26,780 bases of DNA from an uncultured Bdellovibrio sp. (GTDB lineage: Bacteria > Bdellovibrionota > Bdellovibrionia > Bdellovibrionales > Bdellovibrionaceae). This document shows, piece after piece, positions 1 to 7,916 of this stretch. The DNA is taken from assembly GCF_946478835.1 (NCBI RefSeq), contig NZ_CAMLDV010000034.1, positions 1 to 26,780 of the forward strand, read 5' to 3'. Within the stretch, counting starts at the first letter, position 1. Every line of letters starts with the position of its first letter. The notes under the pieces were generated by a model, which was given only the letters and a program-made list of their open reading frames with translations, was not told the origin of the DNA and made no database searches. A program made the translations under genes and the position numbers.

Positions 1-762
1 GGAACTTCAGAAGATCCATTCACGCGGGGGCGTGATCTTCATATTCCGATTCGTGTGAACGGATCGATCTTGGGCACCGCTGTTGTTCCCTCTGCCGATG
101 ACCTCAATGCAGAAAAACGCCAAGGTGTTACTCAACTTGTGCGCATGGTTTTAGAACCAGCGATGTACAAATGGTATCTGGATCAAAAGGAAGCCAACCT
201 TGTAGAGCTCAACCGTGCTCAATTGAACTTGGATAATGTTCGTTTGTTCGGTGAAGATCCTCTTCCTTCTATTGATGATATTCTGAATGACAATCTTGAG
301 GTCCTCAACGAAAGTCCTGAGGCTGAGTTGATCTCGCACTTGATTCATCTTGAAGGACGCTCTGAAAACACCAACAAAAAAGTCGCTTTGCAATTGCATG
401 AATTAACGGGTCGTTGGGCTTTCGTCCCGTTTAACGATATCAAAGGTCAACTGCACTCGGCCCAAGACATCGCAAAAATGGGCGCGATGACAATCTTCGT
501 AGAAAATGTTGAAAACCTAAATCCAGCAGAGCAAGAGCTTCTAATGGATTACATTGCAGAAGAGCGCTCTACCGAAGAACCTTTGTTGATTACAAGTTCT
601 TTGAAGAATCTTGATGAACTTGGTAAATCGGCTTTGAATTCCAATTTAGTCGATGAACTTTCGGTGAATTGTTTTGAGGTCGATCGCGCACCTTTAACGA
701 CGCAAGGTCTTAAGGAAGTTTTGGAGTTGTTCTTCATGAAAGACTCCCCGATCGACGCCTAA
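1..762 (+). CDS. C-terminal part of a degenerate sigma-54-activator-like (AAA+) protein, 5' end missing
   Basis: The reading frame is open from base 1, so 253 residues of a longer protein are visible; the GTG at 55 is internal. The first ~45 residues (IPIRVNGSILGTAVVPSADD) look like the end of a GAF-like sensory domain, followed by a helix. From about residue 130 the chain follows the outline of a sigma-54 activator ATPase: GAMTIFVENVENLNPAEQEL sits where activators have the 'GTLFLDEI..L....Q..LL' Walker B segment, and LLITSSLKNLDELGKSALNS sits where they have the sensor I strand and 'NRDL' region. The acidic Walker B pair is replaced (FVEN), and no Walker A or GAFTGA loop is visible. It is therefore probably a non-hydrolysing relative or regulatory scaffold. 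The gene ends 47 bases before the AmgK-like start on the same strand. The family call is inference from motif spacing. Confidence 0.55.
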   Translation, partial: GTSEDPFTRGRDLHIPIRVNGSILGTAVVPSADDLNAEKRQGVTQLVRMVLEPAMYKWYLDQKEANLVELNRAQLNLDNVRLFGEDPLPSIDDILNDNLEVLNESPEAELISHLIHLEGRSENTNKKVALQLHELTGRWAFVPFNDIKGQLHSAQDIAKMGAMTIFVENVENLNPAEQELLMDYIAEERSTEEPLLITSSLKNLDELGKSALNSNLVDELSVNCFEVDRAPLTTQGLKEVLELFFMKDSPIDA

Positions 763-809
763 AAGTTTAATCCTTGAAAATAGCATGAGTGTCTGTGAGA
801 ATTTTTCTT

Positions 810-1829
810 ATGGTCACTCATGATGAATTTTTAAATCCATTTCTTACTCGCTCATTAAACTCCAACGCTTACAAAGTTTTTTCTTTGGCCGGAGACGCCT
901 CCAACCGCCGTTACTACCGTGTGGTTTTGGATCATCAGTCTTGGGTTTTGATGCGCTGGGAACCATTCCAGCCTGAAAATTATCCGTTTCTAAGCGTTTT
1001 GAATCATTTTGCTAAAAATGGTGTTCATGTACCGCAAGTGATTGCGATGTCTCCGCAAGAAGGTTTGGTTTTGCTTGAAGACCTAGGAGACCTGACTTTG
1101 GAAAGAAAATTCTGGGAAAGCCAAAACCAGGAAGCCGCCACTGAGTTCTATCAAATGGCTGTTGATGAAATCGTTAAAATTCATCATCCGGCAACTTTGG
1201 ATCAATCCGACTGCACAGCTTTTAAAATCAAATTTGATACTGAAAAATTCATGTGGGAAATGAACTACGGAAAAGATAATTTGCTTTCCGGAATTTTGAA
1301 GTTTCAATTTAACGACGCTTTAAACAAAGAAATGGCCAATATCTTTTTGGATATTTGTTCTCGCTTGGACAAAGAACCGAAACGCATTGCTCACCGTGAC
1401 TATCACTCTCGCAATTTGATGATCAAACTTGATCAGATGAGCGTGATTGATTTTCAGGATGCACGTCTGGGGCCGATTCAGTACGATCTTGTCAGTCTTA
1501 TGCGCGACTCTTATGTCGACATGAACGATGCAATGGCGAAAAACTTGATTAATTACTATTTGGAAAAATCTAAACAGTACTTGCCAAAGGATTTCTCTCG
1601 CGAGCATTTTGATCGCGTTTATGAATTGCAGTCTATCCAACGTTGCTTTAAAGCCTGCGGAAGCTTTGCAAGCTTCTATCATTTGCGTGAAGACCGTCGT
1701 TATTTAAAATATCTTTCAGGAACTCTTCGTCGAGTGATGAAGGCCATCAATGAATTCCCAGAGTATAAAACTTTTGCGGATGTCCTGATTGATTCCGGTG
1801 CTCTTGAAAGAAAGTACGAATCTTTATGA
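810..1829 (+). CDS. amgK: AmgK-like anomeric sugar kinase (aminoglycoside phosphotransferase fold)
   Basis: AmgK phosphorylates the anomeric carbon of N-acetylmuramate (and GlcNAc) in the cytosol, the first step of the MurNAc salvage route that bypasses fosfomycin-sensitive MurA. The 339-residue protein has the phosphotransferase-kinase layout: LAGDASNRRYYRV near the N-terminus (nucleotide-binding strands), EDLGD at about 90, the catalytic loop HRDYHSRNLMI with Asp at about 197 and Asn at about 202, and the metal-binding IDFQDA near 214. The length matches Pseudomonas AmgK. I chose ATG 810; an upstream in-frame GTG at 789 adds seven residues and has no better ribosome site. The gene overlaps the next one by four bases (ATGA), so translation is likely coupled. 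Pairing with a MurU-like partner is the main reason to prefer AmgK over a generic aminoglycoside or choline kinase. Confidence 0.8.
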   Translation: MVTHDEFLNPFLTRSLNSNAYKVFSLAGDASNRRYYRVVLDHQSWVLMRWEPFQPENYPFLSVLNHFAKNGVHVPQVIAMSPQEGLVLLEDLGDLTLERKFWESQNQEAATEFYQMAVDEIVKIHHPATLDQSDCTAFKIKFDTEKFMWEMNYGKDNLLSGILKFQFNDALNKEMANIFLDICSRLDKEPKRIAHRDYHSRNLMIKLDQMSVIDFQDARLGPIQYDLVSLMRDSYVDMNDAMAKNLINYYLEKSKQYLPKDFSREHFDRVYELQSIQRCFKACGSFASFYHLREDRRYLKYLSGTLRRVMKAINEFPEYKTFADVLIDSGALERKYESL

Positions 1830-2821
1830 ATGTAATGCTTCTGGCTGCGGGCGAAGGAACGCGTCTTCGCCCTTACACTGAGATTCTTCCTAAGCCAGCC
1901 ATTCCTTTTTTAACAGTGCCCCTTGCGGCTCATTCGTTGAGTGCCTTGCGTGGTAACACGATTAACAAACTTGTTGTTAACACTTATCACCTTCCAAAAA
2001 AAATCCACGAACTTTTCCACACACTTCCTCACAAGGCACAAAGTCTGCATTTCTCTGATGAAGTGGGACAAATTTTAGGAAGTGGTGGCGGATTGGGAAA
2101 TGCCCGCAAACATTTCATCGGTGGCGGCGATTTCGTCATGATGAATGCGGATGAAGTGATTCTTCCTAAAGATCCTCAAATTTTAAAAAAGGCTTTTGAA
2201 CACCACAAACGCACGGGAGCCTTGGCGACAATCTTAGTGATGGATGATTCTCGCGTGGGAACACAGTTCGGCGGAGTGTGGGCTAATTCACAGAATAAAG
2301 TTCTTGGTTTTGGAAAATCTGCGATTTCTGGCGCACAAAAAGGTTGGCACTTTGTTGGTGTGCAAATTCTTTCTGAAAAAGTTTTTGATTATATTCCACT
2401 CAGTGGTGAATCAAATATTTTATATGACGCTTTAGTGGCTGGAGTTCAAAACGGAGATCTCGTCCAGGCTTTTCCTTTTGAATGCAGTTGGTTTGAAACA
2501 GGAAATCCAAAAGACTTTCTTGAGGCTTCTGAAAAGTGCTCTCAATATCTTTTAAGTCCTCAAGCCTCTTTCCAAAAAGAAGCCTTACTGGCAACGCTCA
2601 AGGATTTCGCTCCTGAAGCTGTTGAAGCAAAGATCCAAGGCAAAGCCCATCTTGTGATTTCTAAAAGTTCACAGATTGAAACCTCTGCACAAGTTGAAGG
2701 ATTGTTAGTCTGCGGAAAAGGAAGTTCAGTTGGTGCAAATGCACGTCTTAAAAACGTGATTGTCGGCACCGGTGTCACGATTCCCGCAAACACCGAAGCC
2801 TCAGATAAAATGTTCTTATAG
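1826..2821 (+). CDS. murU: MurU-like N-acetylmuramate-1-phosphate uridylyltransferase with C-terminal extension
   Basis: MurU converts MurNAc-1-phosphate and UTP to UDP-MurNAc, feeding recycled muramic acid back into peptidoglycan synthesis. The N-terminus carries the nucleotidyltransferase signature LLAAGEGTRLRPYTEILPKP with Lys23 as the PK lysine, GSGGGLGNA at 86-93 (nucleotide loop), MMNADE with the metal-binding Asp at 109, and WFETGNPKDF near 222-231. The catalytic core ends around residue 235, the usual full length of Pseudomonas MurU. This protein runs to 331 residues; the last 50 or so (GLLVCGKGSSVGANARLKNV) look like hexapeptide-repeat strands of a left-handed beta-helix, as in mannose-1-phosphate guanylyltransferases. 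It overlaps amgK by four bases. A sugar-1-phosphate nucleotidyltransferase for another sugar cannot be excluded. Confidence 0.75.
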   Translation: MNVMLLAAGEGTRLRPYTEILPKPAIPFLTVPLAAHSLSALRGNTINKLVVNTYHLPKKIHELFHTLPHKAQSLHFSDEVGQILGSGGGLGNARKHFIGGGDFVMMNADEVILPKDPQILKKAFEHHKRTGALATILVMDDSRVGTQFGGVWANSQNKVLGFGKSAISGAQKGWHFVGVQILSEKVFDYIPLSGESNILYDALVAGVQNGDLVQAFPFECSWFETGNPKDFLEASEKCSQYLLSPQASFQKEALLATLKDFAPEAVEAKIQGKAHLVISKSSQIETSAQVEGLLVCGKGSSVGANARLKNVIVGTGVTIPANTEASDKMFL

Positions 2822-2829
2822 AAGAGAGG

Positions 2830-2852
2830 AAAAAGGTACCTGGTACCTTTTT
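2830..2852. terminator. Bidirectional intrinsic terminator between convergent genes
   Basis: A perfect palindrome AAAAAGGTACC-T-GGTACCTTTTT folds into a hairpin flanked by an A tract on one side and a T tract on the other on either strand. It sits in the 32-base gap between the murU-like stop at 2821 (+) and the stop of the minus-strand gene at 2854, where both converging transcripts need to end. Confidence 0.85.
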
Positions 2853-2853
2853 C

Positions 2854-3822
2854 TTATTTTTGTAGAGCTAATTCTGCGTCAGTGTAGAAAGACTCTTGGC
2901 TTTCTTTCACTTTATATCGACGAGTCATCATCAAGAAGATACTGTCAGCAGCGACACCGATAGGTTCGCCATTGTAGTTCTTCTGCATACCCGCAAGACT
3001 TGAAGGATCACGATCAATACCGATTGGAGCAACCGCTGGGCCACCCGCCGCTACACCTGCTCCTGATTCATCAGCAGCACCGACGCCAGCTCCGGCGCCA
3101 CCGCCGCCTCCGCCACCTTCTTCGTAGCCACTAGCTGTAGTGAGTGCGCCTAGTTTCATTTTTTCTGCTTTTGCGGCGGCTCTTTTTTGAATCTCTTCGT
3201 ATGTTGCTACCGCGCCTGCGATGGCACCACTTGAAAATCCTGCCGCAGCCATTGCACCTTCTGATGCAAAGTCTGAAGGTTTATAAGATTTTCCATCAGG
3301 AGTTGTGATCTTTCCTAATTTCGCATCCACAATTCCAGCATCTTGAAGTTTTTTGATATTTGAACCCATGGCTTTAACACTAGGGTCTTTATTAATAGGA
3401 TTATTTGGATCATTGATACCTGTTCCGTAGTCGTAAGGACTGTCACCGTAACCATTCGATTGATAACCTGTTAAACCGGCAGCTCCCGCCGTTTTTCCGT
3501 GCTGACCACTTTGGAGCATGGAAAGAATTCCTAAACCAGCAAGCATCGCTGCGGTTCCATAGTTTTGCGAAGCCGCCGCTGCCGCTGACATTGCAAACAT
3601 CATCGCACCTGCCATCGCTTGCTGACCAGCTGCTCCTTTATTCGCACTCTGGGTTTGATCGGCACCTTGTTTTACTGAAGCGCCGTTTTGTGAAGAACCA
3701 CTTGTTTCAACACCTTTAGAGGAAGTGCCTGTCGTAGTTGTCGTTGTGCCCGCGGCAAACAACACTGAAGGCTGTAAGGCCATTAGCAAAGCGATAGTGT
3801 ATTTAATAATCGACTTCGTCAT
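2854..3822 (-). CDS. Exported Ala/Gly-rich low-complexity protein, third gene of TadG-like block
   Basis: I do not recognise a family. The 322-residue product starts with a signal peptide (MTKSIIKYTIALLMALQPSV, cleavage probably after LFA at 23). A Ser/Thr/Gly-rich stretch follows, then an Ala/Met-rich hydrophobic helix region (about 70-110, including AMMFAMSAAAAASQNYGTAA) that could insert in or associate with a membrane. Next come a soluble segment with a short helix EEIQKRAAAKAEKMKLG, a poly-Gly/Ala run, and a more conserved-looking tail PIGVAADSIFLMMTRRYKVK. It starts 11 bases after the stop of the preceding minus-strand gene with a good ribosome site (AAGGGG), so the two are co-transcribed. 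It contains no cysteine, unlike its neighbour. It is probably a periplasmic or surface partner of the TadG-like protein. Confidence 0.7.
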   Translation of the reverse strand: MTKSIIKYTIALLMALQPSVLFAAGTTTTTTGTSSKGVETSGSSQNGASVKQGADQTQSANKGAAGQQAMAGAMMFAMSAAAAASQNYGTAAMLAGLGILSMLQSGQHGKTAGAAGLTGYQSNGYGDSPYDYGTGINDPNNPINKDPSVKAMGSNIKKLQDAGIVDAKLGKITTPDGKSYKPSDFASEGAMAAAGFSSGAIAGAVATYEEIQKRAAAKAEKMKLGALTTASGYEEGGGGGGGAGAGVGAADESGAGVAAGGPAVAPIGIDRDPSSLAGMQKNYNGEPIGVAADSIFLMMTRRYKVKESQESFYTDAELALQK

Positions 3823-3833
3823 AACTTCGCCCC

Positions 3834-5435
3834 TTAATTATTCAACAAAGTGTTTTTGTTATCACGGTAGCGCTCTTTCACTTTTTCCCAGTTCGATTTG
3901 CCACCTTGTCCAGTTACTTCTTTTGTCCATGCTTGTTGACCCGCAGCTTTGTTCGGATCTTTTGCGCCACCAGGAAGATAGGCGCGGTATTTTTCGTTGC
4001 TGCTACCGCCACCATAAGCACCCCAAGAACCGCCGCCGCCACCGCCGCCAGTTCCACCTAAGATATTTGTATCAAGACCTTTTTTACCTGCAGATTCTTC
4101 ACCGCGACCGCCAGCTCCGCCACCGGAACCGCCGCCACTTCCACCAAGACCTGCGCCGCCACCAGTAGGGGCGCCGATACCGCCGCCGTCTGCACTGCTA
4201 GGATTTCTTTCACCTAACTGCATACCGCCATCGCCACCACCAAGATTTGGTGTACCGGCTGAAGCAACGACATTGGATTTATCCGTAGCACCTGTCGCCA
4301 CCTGACTACCCGCTGAGTTTTCGCCTACACCTGCAAGTCCCGTCGAACAACCCGCCGTTCTTGGATTTTTAAAACAGATACATTGTGGAGATTGAGGATT
4401 TTTACAAAGACATTCTTCCGTCTGTGCTTTCGCAGGATCCGAACACACGTCTGCAACTTGAGGAGTCGTGCTACCACTGGATTCCTCTTCACACTTTTTA
4501 CCTTGATTGATCGAGTTAAGAAGTGAAGCAATACCCGCGAGACCTGAAGTTAGAAGCTGAGCATACTTATCTGTACATAAAGAAGCTTTTCCGGCCATGG
4601 ATTTTTTTTCCGCAGCATTAAGCTCCTCTTTTGAGGCTGCATTCATTTCTTGTTGGGCTGCTTGGTATTCCCCTAAAGCCTTCTGACAGGCCGACAACGT
4701 AGTTGGGTCAGGAGATGTACATGTAGGTTTATCTGCGGCAATGGATTTTTGAATAGTTTCAAGACCCTTTCTCGCACTCACGCAAGAAAGACCGCAACCG
4801 GCTTTCATCGTTCCGCAAGCCGCCGTGTATGCAGTCATTGCAGCTTTCGCGATATCCATTGCATTTGCAAATCCGCTACATTGATCTTTGACTGCGGCCC
4901 CGCCGAGAGTCGAAAGAATCGTATTTAAAGTAGTAATGCCAGTTAGAATATTCGGGCTCAAGTGCTCTAGACATGCATTCGCAGCACCTTCGTGTCTGGA
5001 AACGCAGCTGGGCTTATCTGCCATATATTTTTTTTCAGCAGCAACAATTTGTTGATATTGAGGGAACTGACCACCATTCAATGTTCCCTGTGCATAAGCA
5101 GCTTCCAACTTTGCTTTTGCTGCAGAAATCTTTTTATCTGAATCTAATTGCTCTCCCATTTTGTCATTATCTGCGTCTTGGGGTTTTGGAGTAATACCAC
5201 CAGCCCCACCGCCACCGCCTGCACCAGGATCGCCAGCAGCATTTTCACTTCTGACACCGCCATCAGGATCATTCGCAGCATTTAGCTTTTCCCTAGCCTT
5301 ACTAACAACGGGTAAATCAATGAAAACTGGAGGGGCTTTATCTGCCCCATTTTCCGCGAAGACATGAATTGGAGATAAGGAAAAAGAAATGACTGTCAAC
5401 GCAAGCGTGAGTTGTTTAGAAATGACCCTAATCAT
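3834..5435 (-). CDS. Exported Cys-rich and Gly-rich protein, second gene of TadG-like block
   Basis: I do not recognise a family. I chose ATG 5435 rather than an upstream GTG at 5456 because a GGGGA ribosome site lies seven bases before it and the signal peptide (MIRVISKQLTLALTVISFSL, cleavage near HVFA) then begins properly. The 533-residue product carries PPVFIDLPVVS right after the signal (about 35-45), then an Ala/Lys-rich helical region with 16 cysteines in total. These include a tandem repeat around ECLCKNPQSPQC and QCICFKNPRTAGC. After that comes a long Gly/Ser-rich linker with runs of Gly, and a tail YRAYLPGGAKDPNK ending in NWEKVKERYRDNKNTLLNN. The even cysteine count in an exported protein suggests disulfides. 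The PPVFIDLP motif recurs in the TadG-like product encoded upstream. Confidence 0.75.
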   Translation of the reverse strand: MIRVISKQLTLALTVISFSLSPIHVFAENGADKAPPVFIDLPVVSKAREKLNAANDPDGGVRSENAAGDPGAGGGGGAGGITPKPQDADNDKMGEQLDSDKKISAAKAKLEAAYAQGTLNGGQFPQYQQIVAAEKKYMADKPSCVSRHEGAANACLEHLSPNILTGITTLNTILSTLGGAAVKDQCSGFANAMDIAKAAMTAYTAACGTMKAGCGLSCVSARKGLETIQKSIAADKPTCTSPDPTTLSACQKALGEYQAAQQEMNAASKEELNAAEKKSMAGKASLCTDKYAQLLTSGLAGIASLLNSINQGKKCEEESSGSTTPQVADVCSDPAKAQTEECLCKNPQSPQCICFKNPRTAGCSTGLAGVGENSAGSQVATGATDKSNVVASAGTPNLGGGDGGMQLGERNPSSADGGGIGAPTGGGAGLGGSGGGSGGGAGGRGEESAGKKGLDTNILGGTGGGGGGGSWGAYGGGSSNEKYRAYLPGGAKDPNKAAGQQAWTKEVTGQGGKSNWEKVKERYRDNKNTLLNN

Positions 5436-5495
5436 AAAGATTCCCCTATGTCTCACTTTTCGGACAAAAGTCGACGAGTCTTGAATAATATTTTT

Positions 5496-5514
5496 GCGTC
5501 TCGGAATGAGACGC
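5496..5514 (-). other. Intercistronic hairpin in the TadG-like block
   Basis: GCGTCTC-GGAAT-GAGACGC forms a 7-bp perfect stem with a 5-base loop in the gap between the TadG-like stop (5530) and the Cys-rich start (5435). Read in the direction of transcription it is followed by A residues rather than U residues, so it is not a normal intrinsic terminator. It may stabilise or tune the mRNA between the two cistrons. Confidence 0.5.
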
Positions 5515-5529
5515 TCTAGAGGGAATAAA

Positions 5530-7794
5530 TTAGAATTCGTTGTCTGGAGGAGGCGGATTGAGAAGAGTTCCGTTCACACCATCACCACCGATATTACGAA
5601 TTTCCGATCTTAGATAATCCGATGAAATCAACTTCACAGAGTAACCCACAGAGCCACCCATCGCGCAGTTTCCAGATGTGGGAACTTCAACGTCGGCATT
5701 AGGATTTCCTGAATTCGCGCCTTTTGGATAAGTTTTGCATTTTCCAAACTTGTTGGTATCTAAACTATAATCCATCAAACTTTGCGGAGCCCAACCTGTT
5801 AAAGCATGTTCCCACTGCTTGGAGATATAAGTCAGTTTCGATTCTATATCGACAAAGTTGCGAAGATGACCGCTGTTTTTCACAACAGTATACTGGTCCT
5901 TCACGCTGAATTCATCGTAGTTCACGCCGCCAACTTTACCGCCACCCTTGTGAGTACCAAGATCTCCTAAAAATTCTCTCGAACCTAAAGCTGGAGGACC
6001 TTGCGTGTAATAACCTGCACCCGGTCCCTTCAGGAACCCATCTTTGATTCGCTTATAGTAAGTTTGATAAAAGTTTGGTTGAATTGAGTAATAAGCAAAA
6101 TCAAACGCATCAGGCAAAACGGCGCTCATTTCTAAGTCACGCATTCCCGATGGAGTATTCTTTCCCGAATCCCACGCCATGATGTCTTGTGTGTCATCTT
6201 TGCGATAAAAGTTAAATGGCAAGTGTCTCCAGTGTTCAAAGTTAGGAGCTGAGTCGCCGTAATAAACACCATTAGGATCAGGAATAGGAGGATTGTAATT
6301 GTTTGAACCCTGCCACAAAGGATCGAGCTTATAAACTGCTTGTCCATATTGGAACAAAGCACGTCTACTTTTCAACCCCCACTGATCGCCAATAAAACGA
6401 CTGTAGTTTGCAGCGCGAGATGGATCGGCTGGATCTCCAATATTTCCGACATCAATAACTCGCGGTGGGATATTCGGGTCCAGCTGACTTGATCTTGCCA
6501 ACTGATCCGAACCTTTGCTCGGAACTTGTTTTGATCGCCAAGTTCTACCAACCCATGGACCAATTCTTCCGCCGAAGGGTTTATAGAAAGCTCGCGCTTT
6601 TAGCGTTACGGCTCCGAAAGGAGAGAATGGAATATTTGGTTGTGTCGTCGCTGAAACTCCGACATAGGCCATACAATACGGATTCTTTTCCACACCCACT
6701 GAGAAATTATAAGGACTTTCTAATGGTGGTGCAGCAACACGAATAAATTCAGCAATCTCATCAATCTCGGAAGCGAAAATAGTATTTTTATAGTGCGTCG
6801 GCTTATTATCTTTTTGCAGCATCATCTTTTTCGGACGAATCGTATTTGAAGCACCTTCACAGACAGTATCTACATAGACAAAACCCGGAGCAATTTTTAT
6901 TGGAACCAACCACTTCGGCGGAGCACCGGATTGAACGCCAGATTTATTACAGTTTGGATTTCCAAGAGAGTTATAAACTTCAAAAGTTTCATTTTTTTTC
7001 ATGGAATCAAGATTCGCTGAAGTCAGATTGTTGAATAGCGTCTTTTTGATTCCTTCACGAACACTTTGACCATCGATATCATAAAAGTCAGCTTTAGGAT
7101 CGTCGGGACTCATCGCTCTTGCGAGATAGTTGATGAACTCCATACGACTAGCTTGGTCAATATTATAACCAACTACAAAGCTACCTAAAATTTTATAGTT
7201 GAATGATCCAAAGTCTCTGCAACGCTCAAAGGCTTTACTTCGCATTTGTTCGGACAATGTTCGAACAGATCTACTCACGTTAGGTAAGTCGATGAAAACA
7301 GGAGGCGGCGTGAAAATTTTAATTCCGCTGAGGTTCTTCAGTGATTTACAAGTATTCTCTTCGGGAGGCATTGGCTTGAACGGGATATACGTGATGCAGA
7401 ATGCAGGCGCATTATAAAAATCTTCCGCCGACATATTGATGCCGTCTTCATCACTTCCTTTGAGGCCTCTTGTCACTTTATCAAAGGGATGTTCCTCGAA
7501 ATCCCCGGCACTTCCCAACATACGGTAACGCCAGGTTAATAACTTCCAACTTTGACGAATTTGATAATTAGTGTGAGCAACGACGTTCATGCCTTCGGCT
7601 TGCTTCATCGCTCCATAGTAGGCTGCAAGATCCACAGAATTTTGCAGATTGATTTTGTGATGCACTAACAAGCCGACGTTGATAACCATCGCAAAGAATA
7701 AAAACAAGATTTGGAAAATCAAAGCGATGAAAAGAGCGACTTGCCCTTTGCGGTTGTTAAGATTCTGCGTAAATGTGCTTCGTTTGTTCAACAT
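5530..7794 (-). CDS. TadG-like (TadE/G) pilus-assembly membrane protein, first gene of the block
   Basis: The 754-residue protein begins with a short basic stretch and one membrane segment (about 18-44) of the TadE/TadG type: RKGQVALFIALIFQILFLFF, then MVINVGLLVHHKINLQNSVD and LAAYYGAMKQAEG. This matches the Tad/Flp family pattern of a 'GQ' entry, a single hydrophobic helix and 'K..LQNAvDlAA'. The remaining ~700 residues would be periplasmic and show no domain I know; in particular I see no von Willebrand MIDAS motif, which many TadG proteins have. PPVFIDLPNVS occurs at 164-174 and recurs in the next gene's product. No clear ribosome site precedes the ATG. No other tad genes (ATPase, TadB/C, secretin) are visible here, so export would depend on machinery encoded elsewhere. 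It is confidently TadE/G-like at the N-terminus, with the function of the rest unknown. Confidence 0.75.
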   Translation of the reverse strand: MLNKRSTFTQNLNNRKGQVALFIALIFQILFLFFAMVINVGLLVHHKINLQNSVDLAAYYGAMKQAEGMNVVAHTNYQIRQSWKLLTWRYRMLGSAGDFEEHPFDKVTRGLKGSDEDGINMSAEDFYNAPAFCITYIPFKPMPPEENTCKSLKNLSGIKIFTPPPVFIDLPNVSRSVRTLSEQMRSKAFERCRDFGSFNYKILGSFVVGYNIDQASRMEFINYLARAMSPDDPKADFYDIDGQSVREGIKKTLFNNLTSANLDSMKKNETFEVYNSLGNPNCNKSGVQSGAPPKWLVPIKIAPGFVYVDTVCEGASNTIRPKKMMLQKDNKPTHYKNTIFASEIDEIAEFIRVAAPPLESPYNFSVGVEKNPYCMAYVGVSATTQPNIPFSPFGAVTLKARAFYKPFGGRIGPWVGRTWRSKQVPSKGSDQLARSSQLDPNIPPRVIDVGNIGDPADPSRAANYSRFIGDQWGLKSRRALFQYGQAVYKLDPLWQGSNNYNPPIPDPNGVYYGDSAPNFEHWRHLPFNFYRKDDTQDIMAWDSGKNTPSGMRDLEMSAVLPDAFDFAYYSIQPNFYQTYYKRIKDGFLKGPGAGYYTQGPPALGSREFLGDLGTHKGGGKVGGVNYDEFSVKDQYTVVKNSGHLRNFVDIESKLTYISKQWEHALTGWAPQSLMDYSLDTNKFGKCKTYPKGANSGNPNADVEVPTSGNCAMGGSVGYSVKLISSDYLRSEIRNIGGDGVNGTLLNPPPPDNEF

Positions 7795-7916
7795 CTGTGT
7801 TTAAACATTCTCTCGTAGGATTGCTCTTGAGGCAACAACTCGACCTCTAAAACTTTGACTTGTTCTATAGTGAGATGACAGACTTTTGGACATAGTTCTA
7901 CGAAGGGAACTCGACG
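7795..7916. promoter_or_regulatory. Divergent intergenic region between the TadG-like block and the 7917 operon
   Basis: These 122 bases must hold the promoters for both directions, because the flanking genes diverge. The only sigma-70-like element I can point to is TTGACT at 7855-7860 on the plus strand, with a poor -10 (CAGACT) 18 bases downstream. A GAAGGG ribosome site at 7902-7907 precedes the ATG at 7917. No convincing minus-strand promoter is visible. Confidence 0.35.

Noticed and set aside
3725..4168. 147-residue plus-strand open frame rich in His, Arg and Leu
   Set aside because: It is the antisense of Gly-rich coding sequence (GCC/ACC repeats) in two secreted-protein genes and crosses their junction.
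4010..4200. Possible short tandem DNA repeat (CCGCC/ACCGCC runs)
   Set aside because: Explained by Gly codons in the Gly-rich linker; unit length is irregular and no exact repeat array is present.
7855..7883. Sigma-70 promoter with TTGACT and an 18-base spacer
   Set aside because: The -10 match is only 3 of 6, so it is mentioned in the intergenic entry but not claimed as a promoter.
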